Positions 23,855 to 35,601 of a stretch of 64,000 bases of DNA are shown here, piece after piece (position 1 is the stretch's first letter; each line of letters opens with the position of its first letter). Position numbers and translations under genes: made by a program. The notes beneath the pieces were generated by a model. It did no database searches, was not told the origin of the DNA, and saw only the letters and a program-made list of their open reading frames with translations. The stretch comes from Saccopteryx bilineata (lineage: Eukaryota; Chordata; Mammalia; Chiroptera; Emballonuridae), in contig NC_089490.1 of the NCBI RefSeq assembly GCF_036850765.1, positions 278,146,482-278,210,481 of the forward strand. Reading direction: 5' to 3'.

Positions 23855-23925
23855 ATTTAAAAATTATTTTGTCTTATTAACTAATGTTACCCCAATTAAT
23901 TTAATTTTAATAAAACAAAAAAAAA
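23855..23925 (+). mobile_element. Short L1 3' terminus, sense
   Basis: GTTACCCCAATTAATTTAA followed by an A-rich tail matches the terminal phrase of the L1 at 10721-11074. Only about 70 bp remain, immediately upstream of a SINE. Confidence 0.6.
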
Positions 23926-23932
23926 TATTTTT

Positions 23933-24232
23933 CCTGACCAGGCAGTGGATAGAGTATTGGCCTGAGATGCAGAGGGCCTGGGTTTGAATCTCCAAGGTTG
24001 ATAGATCATAGACATGACCCCATGGTCACTGGCTTGAGCAAGGGGTCACTGGCTCAGCTAGAGTTTCCTGGTCATGGCACATATGAGAAAACAATCAATG
24101 AACAACTAAGGTGCCAATACAATGAATTGATGCTTCTCATCTTTCTCCCTTCCTGTCTGCCTGTTCCTATCTGTCCCTCTCTTTGTCTCTCTGTCTCTTT
24201 TGCTAAAAAAAATTTTTTAAAAATAAAAATTA
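23933..24232 (+). mobile_element. tRNA-derived SINE, type 1, sense
   Basis: CCTGACCAGGCAGTGGATAG head (lacking several A-box bases), then TCATAGACATGACCCCATGG, the CACATATGAGAAAACAATCA block, CTTCCTGTCTGCCTG and an A-rich tail. Old and diverged. Confidence 0.92.
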
Positions 24233-24702
24233 TTTTAAGGCCAATAAAGTAGTATTTTTATGTCAACATATAAAAGCAATAGTTATACTCGTTCTGCTCT
24301 TTGAATGACAGACCCACACATTCAAATGTTTTCTCTTCACTGAGCACAACCCCTACTTGCACATATGCCAAATACTTTCGACAATATCTTCCTCATGTGC
24401 ACCAACGGCTGTCAAAAACCCATGCTCACTGACACACCAGAAATTTGAACAGATCCCTAATGAAGGGCCAGCCGATTTTCCTCCCTGAGCATCAGTAGTT
24501 TGCTCTTTGCTTAGTATCACATCTGTAAATGGGATATAGATATTATCTCCATGGTTTCCAGGGAATATAGTATTATCCACACCAACAGTCATGATAACAA
24601 ATACAGCATCTCAACTGAACTTTCTAATCAGCACTGTCAGGGGAGTGAAGTCTGCTTTAGTTTAGCAGATGCGCTTGTGCTGTCTAACCATCTAACGCTG
24701 CG
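24233..24702. other. Unassigned sequence with a small antisense ORF
   Basis: An antisense open frame of 79 codons (24353-24592) reads fairly smoothly but matches no family I know, and I see no splice context. It is most likely chance. Confidence 0.4.
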
Positions 24703-24905
24703 GTGCAGTACAGGACACGGGCTCCGTGATTAGACAGCGCTCCAGCTGTATCCACGCTTCACCCCACCAGATGTGTGATCTGAGCTGGATGTTGTGCTGC
24801 TCTGAACCCCAGTACCCCACTCTGTAAAACGAGGTAAATAAAAACTCCCTGACAGAAACAATACAAAATTGGTTCAACCAATTGGAATAGGGATTGGCAC
24901 AGAAG
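24703..24905 (+). repeat. MIR SINE, sense
   Basis: GTGCAGTACAGGACACGGGC, AGATGTGTGATCTGAGCTGG, CCCACTCTGTAAAACGAGG and GGGATTGGCACAGA retain MIR order. Confidence 0.75.
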
Positions 24906-26444
24906 AGATGGTCAAAGATGGTTGGAAGTGTTTGTAACAGAATATGGTTGACACCATGACTTTTGGTTCAGGCTTCTGGCTGAAGCTTCAAATGAATAAA
25001 GAAAAAACTCCTCCTGTTCCAAAGTAAAGTGATAAATACATCTCTTAAAGATTTATTAAAAGATGAAAGGGCCAGTCTGGGAACCAAACTACGTGTCTAA
25101 CATGATAAACACAATTTGTGTGCAATATGTGACTTTTATATAGCTGTATTACATGCATATATATCTCATATATGCTGTATATTTGATATCTCTATGCACA
25201 ATACATATATGTGAATACATGAGTTTATTAAAGGGGATGATACTCAACTAGATTTGCCAACCAGGAAGAAGAATGTTATGATTTCTCCCTCCAACATGAG
25301 AGAGGAAAGCAGTGTGCTTGGCTGGACTCTCAAGTGAAGGAAAAGAAGGCTCCAGGATGAGATACCAAAGAAACTACACCCCCTTTGAGAGCAAGAGGTG
25401 GCTTCTTTCTCGCCAGTCCAGGCAATGCCCTGCACGCTGCCTACACTTGCCATTTGGAGCACTGGCTGTTGTGAAGTATTCTTCTGAAAAATACAAATAC
25501 TAAGCTTCAGCATCATGGGTTGGCTTCAGATTTGCAAAGTAAAAGTTTAAATCACCTTATTCTTTTTACTTGTATTCAGAAGCTATGGTTCTATCTTCTT
25601 TCTTTCCATTGTGTGAGCTATTTTCTGCATTATTGATCCTGCACACCACCATCTAAGCTTACTACGCAAAAATACCACCTGGTATTTAGAATGTCAAAGC
25701 ACTTGAGCAAGCATATTCATGACCCATAGTGATGCTAAGGCTGAAATATAGGTGCTTGGAATATGCCCGGCACCATTGCTCCAAATGAAGACCTAGACAG
25801 CTGCCATTGGTTCTGCCTTGCCCCTCCTGCTTACCCAGAGGTGGTTACTCAGGCTGAGAAATGGCCCTACAGAGCAGCCCACCATTCTGCGGCTCTGCTG
25901 CGAGGCAGAGATTGTGCCCAGCCCTTGAATGGCAATCTACCTCCGAAGCAGATGGATGAAAGTGAAAACAGGATGGAAATCAGGATTGTGCATAGAAATA
26001 TTTCATCTAAGGTCAAATTGGCACTTGGGAACTTGCCACCATCTGCTGTGCCAGGGCTCCAAGCTTGCTAATACAGCTTGCAGATGGACTGACATTTTTA
26101 AATTTCTTAAATCCTGGGTAGAGTTTCGATGTTGCTCTCTTGTTGCCATGAAGTTAGTGCTTATTCTCCATCAAAAAATGCTTAGATCTCTAGCTTTTTT
26201 GCTAGAGACCTGAGGCACCAAGATTTTAACATCTAAATACCATGGGCCTGTGGTCTTTTCCTAAGGGAAGAGTGCACCTGTCACTGTGGATTCTGAAGGA
26301 GAAAATGTTATTACCCATCTTCACATTGTGTCACAAAGGCCCAATGGCACATTTTTATGGACACAGAACAATCAAATTGAAGGCGTGAGGCCAACCTCAA
26401 CTCCTGCCGTTCTTGTTTCCTGCTCTAGCCTTGAACAGTTTCTT
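24906..26444. other. Unassigned sequence
   Basis: No recognised repeat or exon. Overlapping 90-100-codon frames near 25763-26213 lack recognisable domains. Confidence 0.4.
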
Positions 26445-26745
26445 ATACGATCATTACTACCACCACCAATAATAACAAGATCACCAGCAATACCACCACC
26501 AAAAAACAACACAACCGCTACCACTAAAACCAATGACAAAACCCTCTGCACCAACAATAAGAAAGCCACAACCACAATCTCCTTTAGCAACAACAAAACC
26601 GCCATGGTCTCCTCTACCATCACAACACAATCACCACCAACAGCCACAACAACAATATAACCATCACCACAGCTGCCGCCGCCAACAGAATTATCACCAA
26701 TAAAAACACCACTGACGACAAAACCATCACTTCATATTTATTAGG
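26445..26745 (+). repeat. Degenerate ACC/AAC-rich low-complexity tract
   Basis: About 300 bp built of CCACCA, AACAAC and ACCACT-like triplets with almost no G on the + strand. It produces a Thr/Asn-rich sense frame and a Val/Leu-rich antisense frame, both composition artefacts. It looks like an old trinucleotide microsatellite that has accumulated substitutions. Confidence 0.85.
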
Positions 26746-26879
26746 TGTCTTCTTGGTCAGATACCTTACTATGTGTCAGAGTTGGACTTAATCCCTGCTT
26801 ATTGGGGTCCTCTGAAGAGATTATTCTGTCACAAGCTTTAAATCTTTTGTGCATTTCTTGCTTCTACTGAAATTCGTGT

Positions 26880-27150
26880 CTCTACCCTTTCTCTAACCAC
26901 ACCACCACTTCTGACTCTGGAAAATTCTATTCATCCTTTAAAACTTGACTTAAGCATTTTAGGGAGAAGCAGGCACCTCTTGGCTAGTCCCTGTGAATGA
27001 CTCTCTGACTGAAGTTGTCATGTAAGGTATTGCTTATTCCCAGTCTTCCCTCCAACTGTGATACAACTTCATGAAGGAGAGAGATCTTCTTCATACGTTT
27101 ACATGTTCAGTGCCACACACAACTACACATTCACTTCAGTAAATTGTCAA
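26880..27150 (+). repeat. L2 fragment, sense
   Basis: CATCCTTTAAAACTTGACTT, a CTCTTGGCTAGTCCCTGTGA-like segment, and CATGTTCAGTGCCAC are weakly ordered L2 3' phrases. Highly diverged. Confidence 0.5.
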
Positions 27151-27559
27151 GTTACATTGGAAGAATACAAGAAGGAGAAGTAGAGTGGATTGGAGCTTAA
27201 ATTCTTATCTGTCATAATTGAAAGTCAATAGATATAGTCAAATGTTGATTTATTAATGAGCGACAGAAGATGTTTACTTAGAGACATGAACATAACTGTA
27301 AGACGAAATAGGTCAAAGAGTTAAAATAATTTCCCCGGACAATGGGTCTGGATTGAGAAATGGGAAATTCTTGCTTTACAATTAAGCAGAGAGAATTTGG
27401 AGAGCACCTATTTTCACACTAAAAGATGTGTTGCTATTCACCAAATATCACATATTCCTGTCTTGTCTTTTTCGAACATTATAACACCATAGACCTTAAA
27501 GAAATCGAAGCTTCGGTCACTAAGACCCTAAGCTCCCATCTCCACTGTCAGCAGATCCC
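27151..27559. other. Unassigned sequence
   Basis: AT-rich sequence without recognised element or coding signal. Confidence 0.4.
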
Positions 27560-27775
27560 TAGAGGAGGCAGCATAGAGCATGGGTGTGACCTCAAATCTG
27601 GGCAGCTGTCCCAGCTCAGCCACTTAGCAACGAGTGACTTGGAAAACTTACTAGCCTCACGGAACCTCAGTTCACATACCTATGCAGTAAGGTTGGCAAT
27701 GCTTGCCTACCAAAATTTTTTTGAAATTAAATGAGGTGCTCTATTCAAAATACTCAGTGCAAAGCGGAAGCACAG
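27560..27775 (+). repeat. MIR SINE, sense
   Basis: GCATAGAGCATGGGTGTGAC, CAGCTCAGCCACTTAGCAAC, GGAACCTCAGTTCACATACC and AAATTAAATGAGGTGCTC keep the MIR order through the conserved core into the 3' part. Confidence 0.85.
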
Positions 27776-28111
27776 CATGTCACTGAGACCCTCCCACCAC
27801 CCACCCCGGAAGGACCAGCACCAGACATCTTTCTGCTGCATCGACAGATCACCTGCTCAAGGCCTATGAGACACTGACTGAATTGTGCATGTCTAAGTTT
27901 TTCAAATGTCCTTTTATTGAATAAATTTTTAAACCTGGTCTTTCTTTATCTTTACCTTTAGTTCTTGTGTGTCATGTTTTCCCAACTTCTCTAAAAATAA
28001 TTTTTGTATTTAGGGCTATACCTGGCTACTCTGCTTTCTCTTTGCCATCTACACATCCAGGCCTTGTCACTCCACTCGAGGCCCAGTTTCCTCTGTTCTT
28101 GCATCTGGAGC
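27776..28111. other. Unassigned sequence
   Basis: No recognised repeat or exon. Confidence 0.4.
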
Positions 28112-28323
28112 AGGGTTTTTCAAATGTCAGCACTACTAACATTTTAGGCTGAATACCTCTTTGTTGTCGGAGCTGCCCTGTGCATTGTAGGATGTTGAAC
28201 AGCATCCCTGGCCTCCCTCCAATAACTCTCGCAGTTCCCCACAGCTTGTGACAATGAAAAATGTTTTTAGACATTGCCAAATGTCCCTGAAGGACAAAAT
28301 TGTCCTCAGTTGAGAACCACTGT
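28112..28323 (-). mobile_element. MER5A-like hAT (Charlie) DNA element, antisense
   Basis: Left end GGGTTTTTCAAATGTCAGCA, middle TGTGCATTGTAGGATGTTG, and right end CTCAGTTGAGAACCACTG, the reverse complement of the MER5A start. Non-coding. Confidence 0.9.
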
Positions 28324-28571
28324 TCTAAGCTGGGCTCTGTCCCTGAGGACCGGTCTTCTCCTCAGCCATCTGCCTTCTGCTAGTCCTGGTTTCCCAGTTC
28401 TTCAGCAAACACCCTATAAATGCCTGACCAGGAGCTGCCACCTCAGCAGGAGCACTGTGGAGCCTGGCCACCTGCTCTCACGTTGCTAACGCCCCTGGTG
28501 GCACTGGTCAGGAATGACACCACCTGTCTTGTGTTGACGGCCAGTGGTGCTGCAAGGCACTGGATTCCAGA
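28324..28571. other. Unassigned sequence
   Basis: Short GC-richer spacer with no recognised feature. Confidence 0.4.
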
Positions 28572-28590
28572 CCCTCTCCACTCTCATTTT

Positions 28591-28603
28591 CTTTTTTTTT
28601 TTT

Positions 28604-28635
<32 letters not shown>

Positions 28636-29018
28636 GTATTTTTCTGAAGCTGGAAACGGGGAGAGACAGTCAGACAGCCTCCCGCATGTGCCCGACTGGG
28701 ATCCACCTGGCACGCCCAACAGGGCAAAGCTCTGCCCACCAGGGGGCGATGCTCTGCCCCTCCAGGGCGTCACTCTGCCGCGACCAGAGCCACTCTAGCA
28801 CCTGAGGCAGAGGCCAAGGAGCCATCCCCAGCGCTCGGGCCATCTTTGCTCCAATGGAGCCTTGGCTGCGGGAGGGGAAGAGAGAGACAAGAGAGGAAGG
28901 AGGGGATGGGGGTAGAGAAGCAAATAGGCGCCTCTCCTATGTGCCCTGGCCGGAATCGAACCCGGGTCCCCAGCACGCCAGGCCGACGCTCTACCGCTGA
29001 GCCAACCAGCCAGGGCCT
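28591..29018 (-). mobile_element. tRNA-derived SINE, type 2 (young, CpG-rich), antisense
   Basis: Begins with a very T-rich stretch (28591-28635, the reversed tail), then TTTTTCTGAAGCTGGAAACG, and ends GCTGAGCCAACCAGCCAGGG. TSD: CCCTCTCCACTCTC (28572-28585) and CCCTCTCCATTCTC (29019-29032). It keeps many CpG sites, unlike the older copies. Confidence 0.96.
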
Positions 29019-29032
29019 CCCTCTCCATTCTC

Positions 29033-31406
29033 TTAGCCCCAGGGGAAGCTTTCATACTGGGCTCATGGCACATGAAAGAAGAGAGTTTAGGGTCCCAAAA
29101 AGATAACACCAGGAACAGCATCACAGAAACGAAGCCGAGTGCCCTCTCCTTGTTCTTTCCTTCTCCCCTTTGGAATGACCTCACACCCTGTGACCTGTGG
29201 AACCTGGAGCACATCTCAGAGCTTCTGCAGGCCAGGACTGGGGATCTCATTTGTTTCTTTGCAGCAGTGATTCCCCATGAAGACTTAGGGGAGAAATAAA
29301 AAAGCTCTTCCCTCAGTGTCAAAAGGAGCAGGAATTTTCCTGACCAGTATAAGCCTTTTTGAAATTCACCTCTGTCTAATTTTATTTGCACCTTCCCACT
29401 GGCCACATTGGGCCCAGAATCAAATTATGGTCCACTTCCCACCATGGGTAAACAGTCCTGTTGGGCGACCCGCCCTCCGGCTCTCTCTTAATTTCAGACT
29501 CCTCAGCCTTTGTTTGGCTTTCCAAAAATGCTTGTCTTAGGTATTACTAAATTTTTTATTATGTTGAAATATTATATCTGCTTAGGCCATTTCCATCTTC
29601 CTTTGCAAAGAGATAGAACTTAAATAAATTAGTCAATATACAAAAAGAAAATTGTTTGCCAATTGTGTTTTCCAAGGGGAAAAAAAATCTACTTAAATTC
29701 TGCCCTAGTATGTGTAGATTACAAATACAGTCTCCACGTGGTTCCTAAGCAAACCTATCACTAAGATACAACATTTTCTGGGGAGCCATTGAGGCAAGTT
29801 ATATCCTGTGCATAAGATAGGGAATAACCGACAAGTCCCTGATATTATAGAGTCGGGCTGAGTACCAGAATGACCTCGTTTCTCCAGCAAATATGACTTT
29901 TCCATGCGGGAGCTTTATAAGCAGGTATTCTCTGTTGATACGGCTTCAGGGCAAAATCCTAAGTGCAGACCATGTGCAGTCACCTGGCTAGATGCTGATG
30001 GAAGTGTTAGAAAATCGTTACGGAGACACTTCTCTCAAAGGACTTTATAATTTAGGGGGAAGAAATATTCATTGCAATATAACTCTTCTAGATCAGTCAT
30101 AAAATTAATAAGTTTGGAATTATAGACTCTGGCAAAGGGACCAAGGCCAGGGAGGAAAGGAAGCCATCCATGGGGCAGTCTGTTTTGAATATGGTATTGT
30201 TCTTGTGTGGGCAGTGGGCAGCCACGTGGGCCATGGGGTCACTGAGCTGCCTAAACGTGTGGAGTGTGAGTGACAGAGTGGGGACTCCTGAGAGAATGGG
30301 GTGAAGGTGATGGAATCCTAGAATCTGTGGGGTGTGATCTCTGTTTCAAATTAAAATTGGGACTTCTAAACTGAGAAGGTAAACAGTAAGTCTTCAAACA
30401 AGTTTTCTTTTGATATGAAAGTGTTGATTAGCAAAATGCATTCAGGACCTGTTTTCACGCTTTTGCACCTACGGATAAGGTTTTCATGTAAACTGTGAGC
30501 AGCTGAGGGACACATTTTTAGTGTTTAAACAGGATCTGCAAATTGTACTGCTCCATTGCTTCAGGAAGTATGACCCAATTGCTTCACACCAGTGGTAAAA
30601 GCAGTAATTTTAAATTCTGGACACAGTGATTCCTGAGCTCCAAACTGACACCAGAGAAACAACAGACACTCGAGTGACACCCAGCTGACCTCACCTGTAC
30701 CACCAAAAGTGCTTGGTTCATACCCTATTATCAAGCTTTTCACACTAGGACAGCTCATTTTTTTTTCATTCCATTCTTGAATTGCCTTACAGAGAGGAGA
30801 TACTTAAGACCCTAGTACATTTACATCAAAAAAAGCTGATATTCTAAGTAAGGGGTCATTTAATAAATAGAGCTGATGAAAAGGAAGCACTAGGTGTCTC
30901 GGATGATACTTCTCAGTATTAACTGGCATTGCCATACTGGCTTGGATCTTTTTGTCCCTTTACTCCCTTTGGGAAAGAATTCATGAGCTCAGGTAAGTCA
31001 GGTTTCAGCTCAAGGCAGTGAAAACGCTTGAGTTTTATAAGTCTAGGGTCTAGGATCCCAGGAAGAAGGCCTGGCTTCCCTTTCCTCCCTGGAAAGATAA
31101 GAATGTCCAGGCCACAGGGAGGACAATCAGAGTGAGAGCATGGGTGCTGGCAGGGCTCTGAGCAAAGGGTGGCCAATACCTCAGGGTGCTGACAAGGATC
31201 TCAGACCAGTTGGGGGTTTGAGTCTGGCCCCAGGTAGAGGCTAAGGAAACATCAAGACTAGAGTAGAAATGCTTGTGTCTTGCTGAAGGGCCTGAGACAG
31301 GCTTGCAAACTTTCCAGGTTCCTGGTGAGGTACAGAGCAGCCAAACAGTCAGTGTATCCAGCGTGGCATGGAAGTCACCGCACTTAGACTCATGGGGTTG
31401 CAATGG

Positions 31407-31408
<2 letters not shown>
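29033..31408. other. Unassigned sequence
   Basis: About 2.4 kb with no confidently assigned repeat. A very weak antisense L2-like piece may lie near 29955-30170. No coding exon recognised. Confidence 0.4.

Positions 31409-31452
<44 letters not shown>
31409..31452 (+). repeat. (GT)22 microsatellite
   Basis: Uninterrupted GT dinucleotide run of 44 bp. Likely length-polymorphic. Confidence 0.98.
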
Positions 31453-31454
<2 letters not shown>

Positions 31455-33693
31455 GAAGAGGCAAAACAAGTCCTGGGTACAGATGGAGGAGAGTGACCAG
31501 ATCTACAGATGAGTCATGCAGAAATGGTGGTTGATGCTGAGAGCAGCCTGGAAAGCAAACGCTACAGATACAACAGGAGGTGCTGAGCATTCTGAGCAAG
31601 TAAGTACGAGATAAGTCCTCCCTTCTTCTCTCACAGTCTCCCCTACAGCTTCAATACAGTACCAGAAATACTGAGATTTGCCCAGTAGACAACCACATCT
31701 ACCAAACAAATGGAATGGAATCACAAGTTAAATTATAGAAAAAAATTAATCATTTCCAGCACACTGAGATGATGCTGATTGATATCTACCCATATACTAA
31801 GAACACCTGTGTTGCCTGAAGTGCACAAATGGAAATGCATTAAATTAAATTTCAGCACAGCTTTTGTTGGTATCATAACTGATTTTTAAAAAATAAGGGA
31901 TAATGAAGAAAGTTCCAATACATTATTTATATAGCATTTCACTACCTGAAATCCATGTACATATAGACAAAATAGTCCAATGTTGCCTACCCTGTCACTG
32001 TTGAAGAATACCACTCTGTGCCTTGCATTATCAGATACTCAAGGGGATAAAAAGGTCAGTACTCTTTAAGAAGTGTGGTGGGAGTCAGGTGTGCACAAAA
32101 CTAATTTACTCACATCTATCTTGCCCTTCCCAGCGTGCTCCAATCCACAGATTGCTGTGTGGATATAAACAGTGAATTCATAATGGGAGCTTCCAGGACG
32201 CAGGGGAGTAAGGAGTACAGAGCCCATTCCCAGGGGATCCCAGGCCAAGGAGAGTGAAATCAGATGGCGTTTGTGTCCTCTTCTTGTCCTCTTTCAAGTC
32301 CTGATGGCAACATTTGGGAGCTTAGAATTTGAAAGACTCAGTAGACAAACTGGGCGCTTCCTGGATCTCAAATAAGGAAGACTCCAGAGGCTGGCCCAGC
32401 AGGGAAGCTGGGGCCCAGAGGGGAGGGGTGACTGCTCTCTCCTTCATGACTGAGGAGAGATCCTCTCACACAGACAGGAGGCAGGTCCCTGCCAGCCCCA
32501 AGACCGGGCCAGTGTTCCTCTCTGGCTCAGCGAAGAAGACAGCTGAGCACCGACCAGAGCCACACCGGTCCTTCCACCTGATCCTTGCCTTTCATCCCAG
32601 CTTATGAAAACTCACACCTTGAGGTGAAGCCAGGATAGACCTGGGTCTGACTGACCCACAGACCAGACACGCCACAGGCGTGTGCACGTGGGTGGCAGGG
32701 CTTGGCTGTCAGGGTCTACAAAAATGAGGGTCTAATAAAGGAATGCATCTCCCTGCCTGAGGGACAGCCTTTCTCAGGGAGAGGACCGAGGTCTGCACAG
32801 GGCAGTCCCTGGATAGCGAGGGTCTCTCCCAGGCATGGAGCCAGCAGGCAGAGCACCCTTACTTCCACTGTCTGATCGTGCACCTGTATGGCCAAAGTCA
32901 GGAACAAGGTCAGTTTTAACTTCTGCCTTATTGACCACACATGACACCACTTTGCCCCTAGCTAGGGCCCCTGTTTATTCCTGGATGTCTCTCCTAGTAA
33001 CACCCTACTACTATTATCCTGCCTGCCAAGAATGTCTGAGAAGTGGTAAAGAAGCTTCTAGACACCAAAAGCTGGCCAAAGGCCCTTCCTCAACTGGAAT
33101 GGAAATAACCAGGTTAGGGTAAGCGTAAGTAAAACCAGAGACAGAGTGCAGCAACGAGGCACACACATTTCTTCAAATGCTTTAAAGTCTACCTTCGCCT
33201 AGCAAGTCTTTTAAAGTGTTAGGGATTAATGATCAGTTGCCCACTATTTCAGAGCTGCTCTGACACCTTCATTCTCAAAGACTCACTTGACGGAAAGAAC
33301 AAGATTACCTGCCAATATGTGGGCTGACTTAGTGACCTCCCCGCTGGAGGGTGGAAGGTGTACCTTGGTTTGAGTTGGTGTATTGAGCAGCGCTGTTTCC
33401 CCCCCAATTCTTCTCACGTTTCATGGTGATACCCACAGACATTTTTCTATAATTTTGTGTAACAAAACTGTGCAAATGTTACAATGGTAGACAGGTAGGT
33501 AAAGGAGGCAGGAATTCAGAAGGGGAAATGTTGTGAGAGGAAACAGATCATAAACATGTAAGTAACAACTCCTCATGTTTATTCCTTTTAAAAGGCATAC
33601 TGTGTAGTATACTAATATAAAATCATAGAATAAAGTGCAATGGCTGATATTCTATGTATATCTGTTAGGCAGATAAATATATTATGTTCACTT
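31453..33693. other. Unassigned sequence
   Basis: About 2.2 kb, partly GC-richer, with several 60-95-codon frames on both strands and no recognised domain, exon or repeat. Confidence 0.4.
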
Positions 33694-34732
33694 TGTTAAA
33701 GATGGCGCTGCCCACGTGAAAGCCCATAGCCCAGGTGAATATTAATTGCCCTTCTTGCTTGGGATGGGCATGAAAATAATAATGTGTTTTGAGGGCGGGC
33801 TGTGGGCAGGCAGGATTCTTGTAGCCTGGAGCTTGGTTTTGGGACTAAGTCTTTCCCACCCTTTTTGATGTGGGGTGGTGCAGTCTCATGAGGAATCCCA
33901 TTATGCCTCAGATAAGTGACTTTGTATCAGAGACTTCCTTGTTTGTATATTGGATTAAAGGTTTTGATTTCCATACTGTAGAGCAGGGGTAGTCAACCTT
34001 TTTATACCTACTGCCAACTTTTGTATCTCTGTTAGCAGTAAAATTTTCTAACCGCCCACCGGTTCCAAAATAATGGTGATTTATAAAGTAGGGAAGTAAC
34101 TTTATAAAATTTATAAAGCAGAGTTACAGCAAGTTAAAGCTTATAATAATTACTTATAAAAACTTTTCGCTAAGTTTGGCAGAATAAATCTTTATAAAAC
34201 AACTTACTATAGTTAAATCTGTCTTTCTATTTATACTTTGGTTGCTCCACTACCACCCGCCATGAAAGCTGGAACACCCACTAGTGGACCAGGTTGACTA
34301 CCACTGCTATAAAGTGGGGGCAGACCAGGAGCTTGCTCTCTCTCAGTTCCTGAGATTAGCATTAGAGTGGAGAGCAGAGAAGGGCCACATGGAGGAGGCC
34401 AGGAGAAGCAGCCAAGCTGGTGGAGTTCTGAGTGAGAAGCCAGTTTGTCCAGAGTTTGTGCAGGGAGAAGGAAGGAGGTGGGGAACAGAGGTGATTAAGT
34501 CTGGTGAGCTAGAAACCTTTGATTCTAGGAAACTCGGATAAGTCAGTAGCTTTGTGAGCACTGAATGAGTGGGTTTTGGAGCCCAGTGTGTGTTTTTACT
34601 TGCCTGCCGGGTGCAAGCTAGGATTAAATGTGATGGCCCACCAGTTCTTGGCTCCATTGTTTCATTACCATCTGTCTGAATCCAATGGGAACCTGCATGT
34701 GAATGGCCACGATGGCGGCTTCTGGCCTTACA
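33694..34732 (+). mobile_element. Endogenous retrovirus-type solo LTR (A), sense, carrying a hAT insertion
   Basis: Starts TGTTAAAGATGGCGC and ends GGCCTTACA, giving the TG...CA termini of an LTR. Homology to the antisense LTR at 35063-35596 runs from about GTGAATATTAATTG to the end. A hAT element at 33984-34306 accounts for about 330 bp, leaving about 710 bp of LTR. No matching 5-bp TSD was seen (CACTT left, ATATC right), so the left boundary is approximate. No gag, pol or env sequence adjoins it. Confidence 0.8.
33984..34306. mobile_element. Non-autonomous hAT DNA transposon, 323 bp
   Basis: Inverted termini are CAGGGGTAGTCAACCT (left) and AGGTTGACTACCACTG (right). The flanking octamers are CTGTAGAG (33976-33983) and CTATAAAG (34307-34314), a TSD with two differences. 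The related LTR at 35063-35596 has a single CTATAAAG-equivalent (reverse complement at 35316-35323) at the matching position: the empty site. No transposase is encoded. Confidence 0.93.
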
Positions 34733-35057
34733 ATATCTCTATTTTTTGCAAAAAATACAAATGCATATGGGTTCCAAATATCAATGAGATATGAAGATGA
34801 GGCTCGGGCAGAACCAAGGCTTCTCATCCAAAGTCCGGTTTCTCACCGTTTTCATCTCTTTGAACCTCATAAATAGGTTGGCAATTAGGCCAGGGAACAT
34901 ATTTATAGTTTGGCTTTATAAGAAAGGGAAATTGAGACAAAATCCTCATCTTCAGGAGATGACCTTTTGGGAATAAAGTACAAGGCTTGGTATTAGATGT
35001 GTTTTTACATAGAGCTAAAGCAGCAAAAACAGGCAGGTACACTGTACCTGTGCAGGT
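34733..35057. other. Spacer between two oppositely oriented LTRs
   Basis: About 325 bp, possibly the original host sequence or a remnant of retroviral interior. A long antisense frame crosses it and the neighbouring LTR. I find no primer-binding site or recognisable gene. Confidence 0.4.
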
Positions 35058-35062
35058 AAACC

Positions 35063-35596
35063 TGTAAGGCCAGGAGCCACCATCATGGCCATTCACATGC
35101 AGGTTCCCATTGGATTTGGGTGGACGGTAAAGAAATGGCAGAGTCGGAGGATGGTGGGCCATTCTGTTTATTGGTGTCTCACTAAGACAGGCAAGCCACA
35201 AGAGAAGACAAGGAAAAAGCAGAAAATCTGCTTTTCCCATGAAGGGCAAGGGATCAGGGAGGCCCCTGCAATGGTGATAGCAGGAACCAAGAGAGCAAGC
35301 TCCCAGTCTGCCCCACTTTATAGTATAGAAATCAAAACCTTTAATCCAATATACAAACAAAGAAGTCTCTGATACAAAGTCACTTATCTGAGGCATAATG
35401 GGATTCCTCATGAGAGTGCACCACCCCACATCATGCAATAAGTCAAGGGTGTGGGGAAAAGCTTAGTCTTAAAACTAAGCCTTAGGCTATAACAATCGGC
35501 CTGCCTACAGCCTGTCCCCCCCCACACAATACAAGCTATAAGCAAGCAAACATATATATATTGACATATAATATTTACAAACTTATTTGACCAACA
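35063..35596 (-). mobile_element. Endogenous retrovirus-type solo LTR (B), antisense
   Basis: On the minus strand it starts TGTTGGTCAAATAAG and ends GGCTCCTGGCCTTACA. A perfect 5-bp TSD, AAACC, lies at 35058-35062 and 35597-35601, so this is an intact solo LTR from its own integration event. A CAATAAACAG-like polyadenylation signal precedes the terminal segment. The 204-codon antisense ORF across it and the spacer is not recognised as viral protein. Confidence 0.93.
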
Positions 35597-35601
35597 AAAC
35601 C

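Noticed and set aside
24353..24592. 79-codon antisense ORF that reads like protein
   Set aside because: No family recognised and no frame continuation or splice context on either side. A protein search could reopen this.
26286..26660. Thr/Asn-rich 124-codon ORF
   Set aside because: Produced by the ACC/AAC low-complexity tract.
28795..29406. 203-codon antisense ORF
   Set aside because: Half of it is reversed SINE sequence fused by chance to flanking unique DNA.
34824..35438. 204-codon antisense ORF as a retroviral or host gene
   Set aside because: It runs through LTR B and the adjoining spacer; no recognised retroviral or cellular domain.
33694..35601. A provirus with paired LTRs
   Set aside because: The LTRs face opposite ways, one has its own TSD, and no internal retroviral sequence or primer-binding site is visible.
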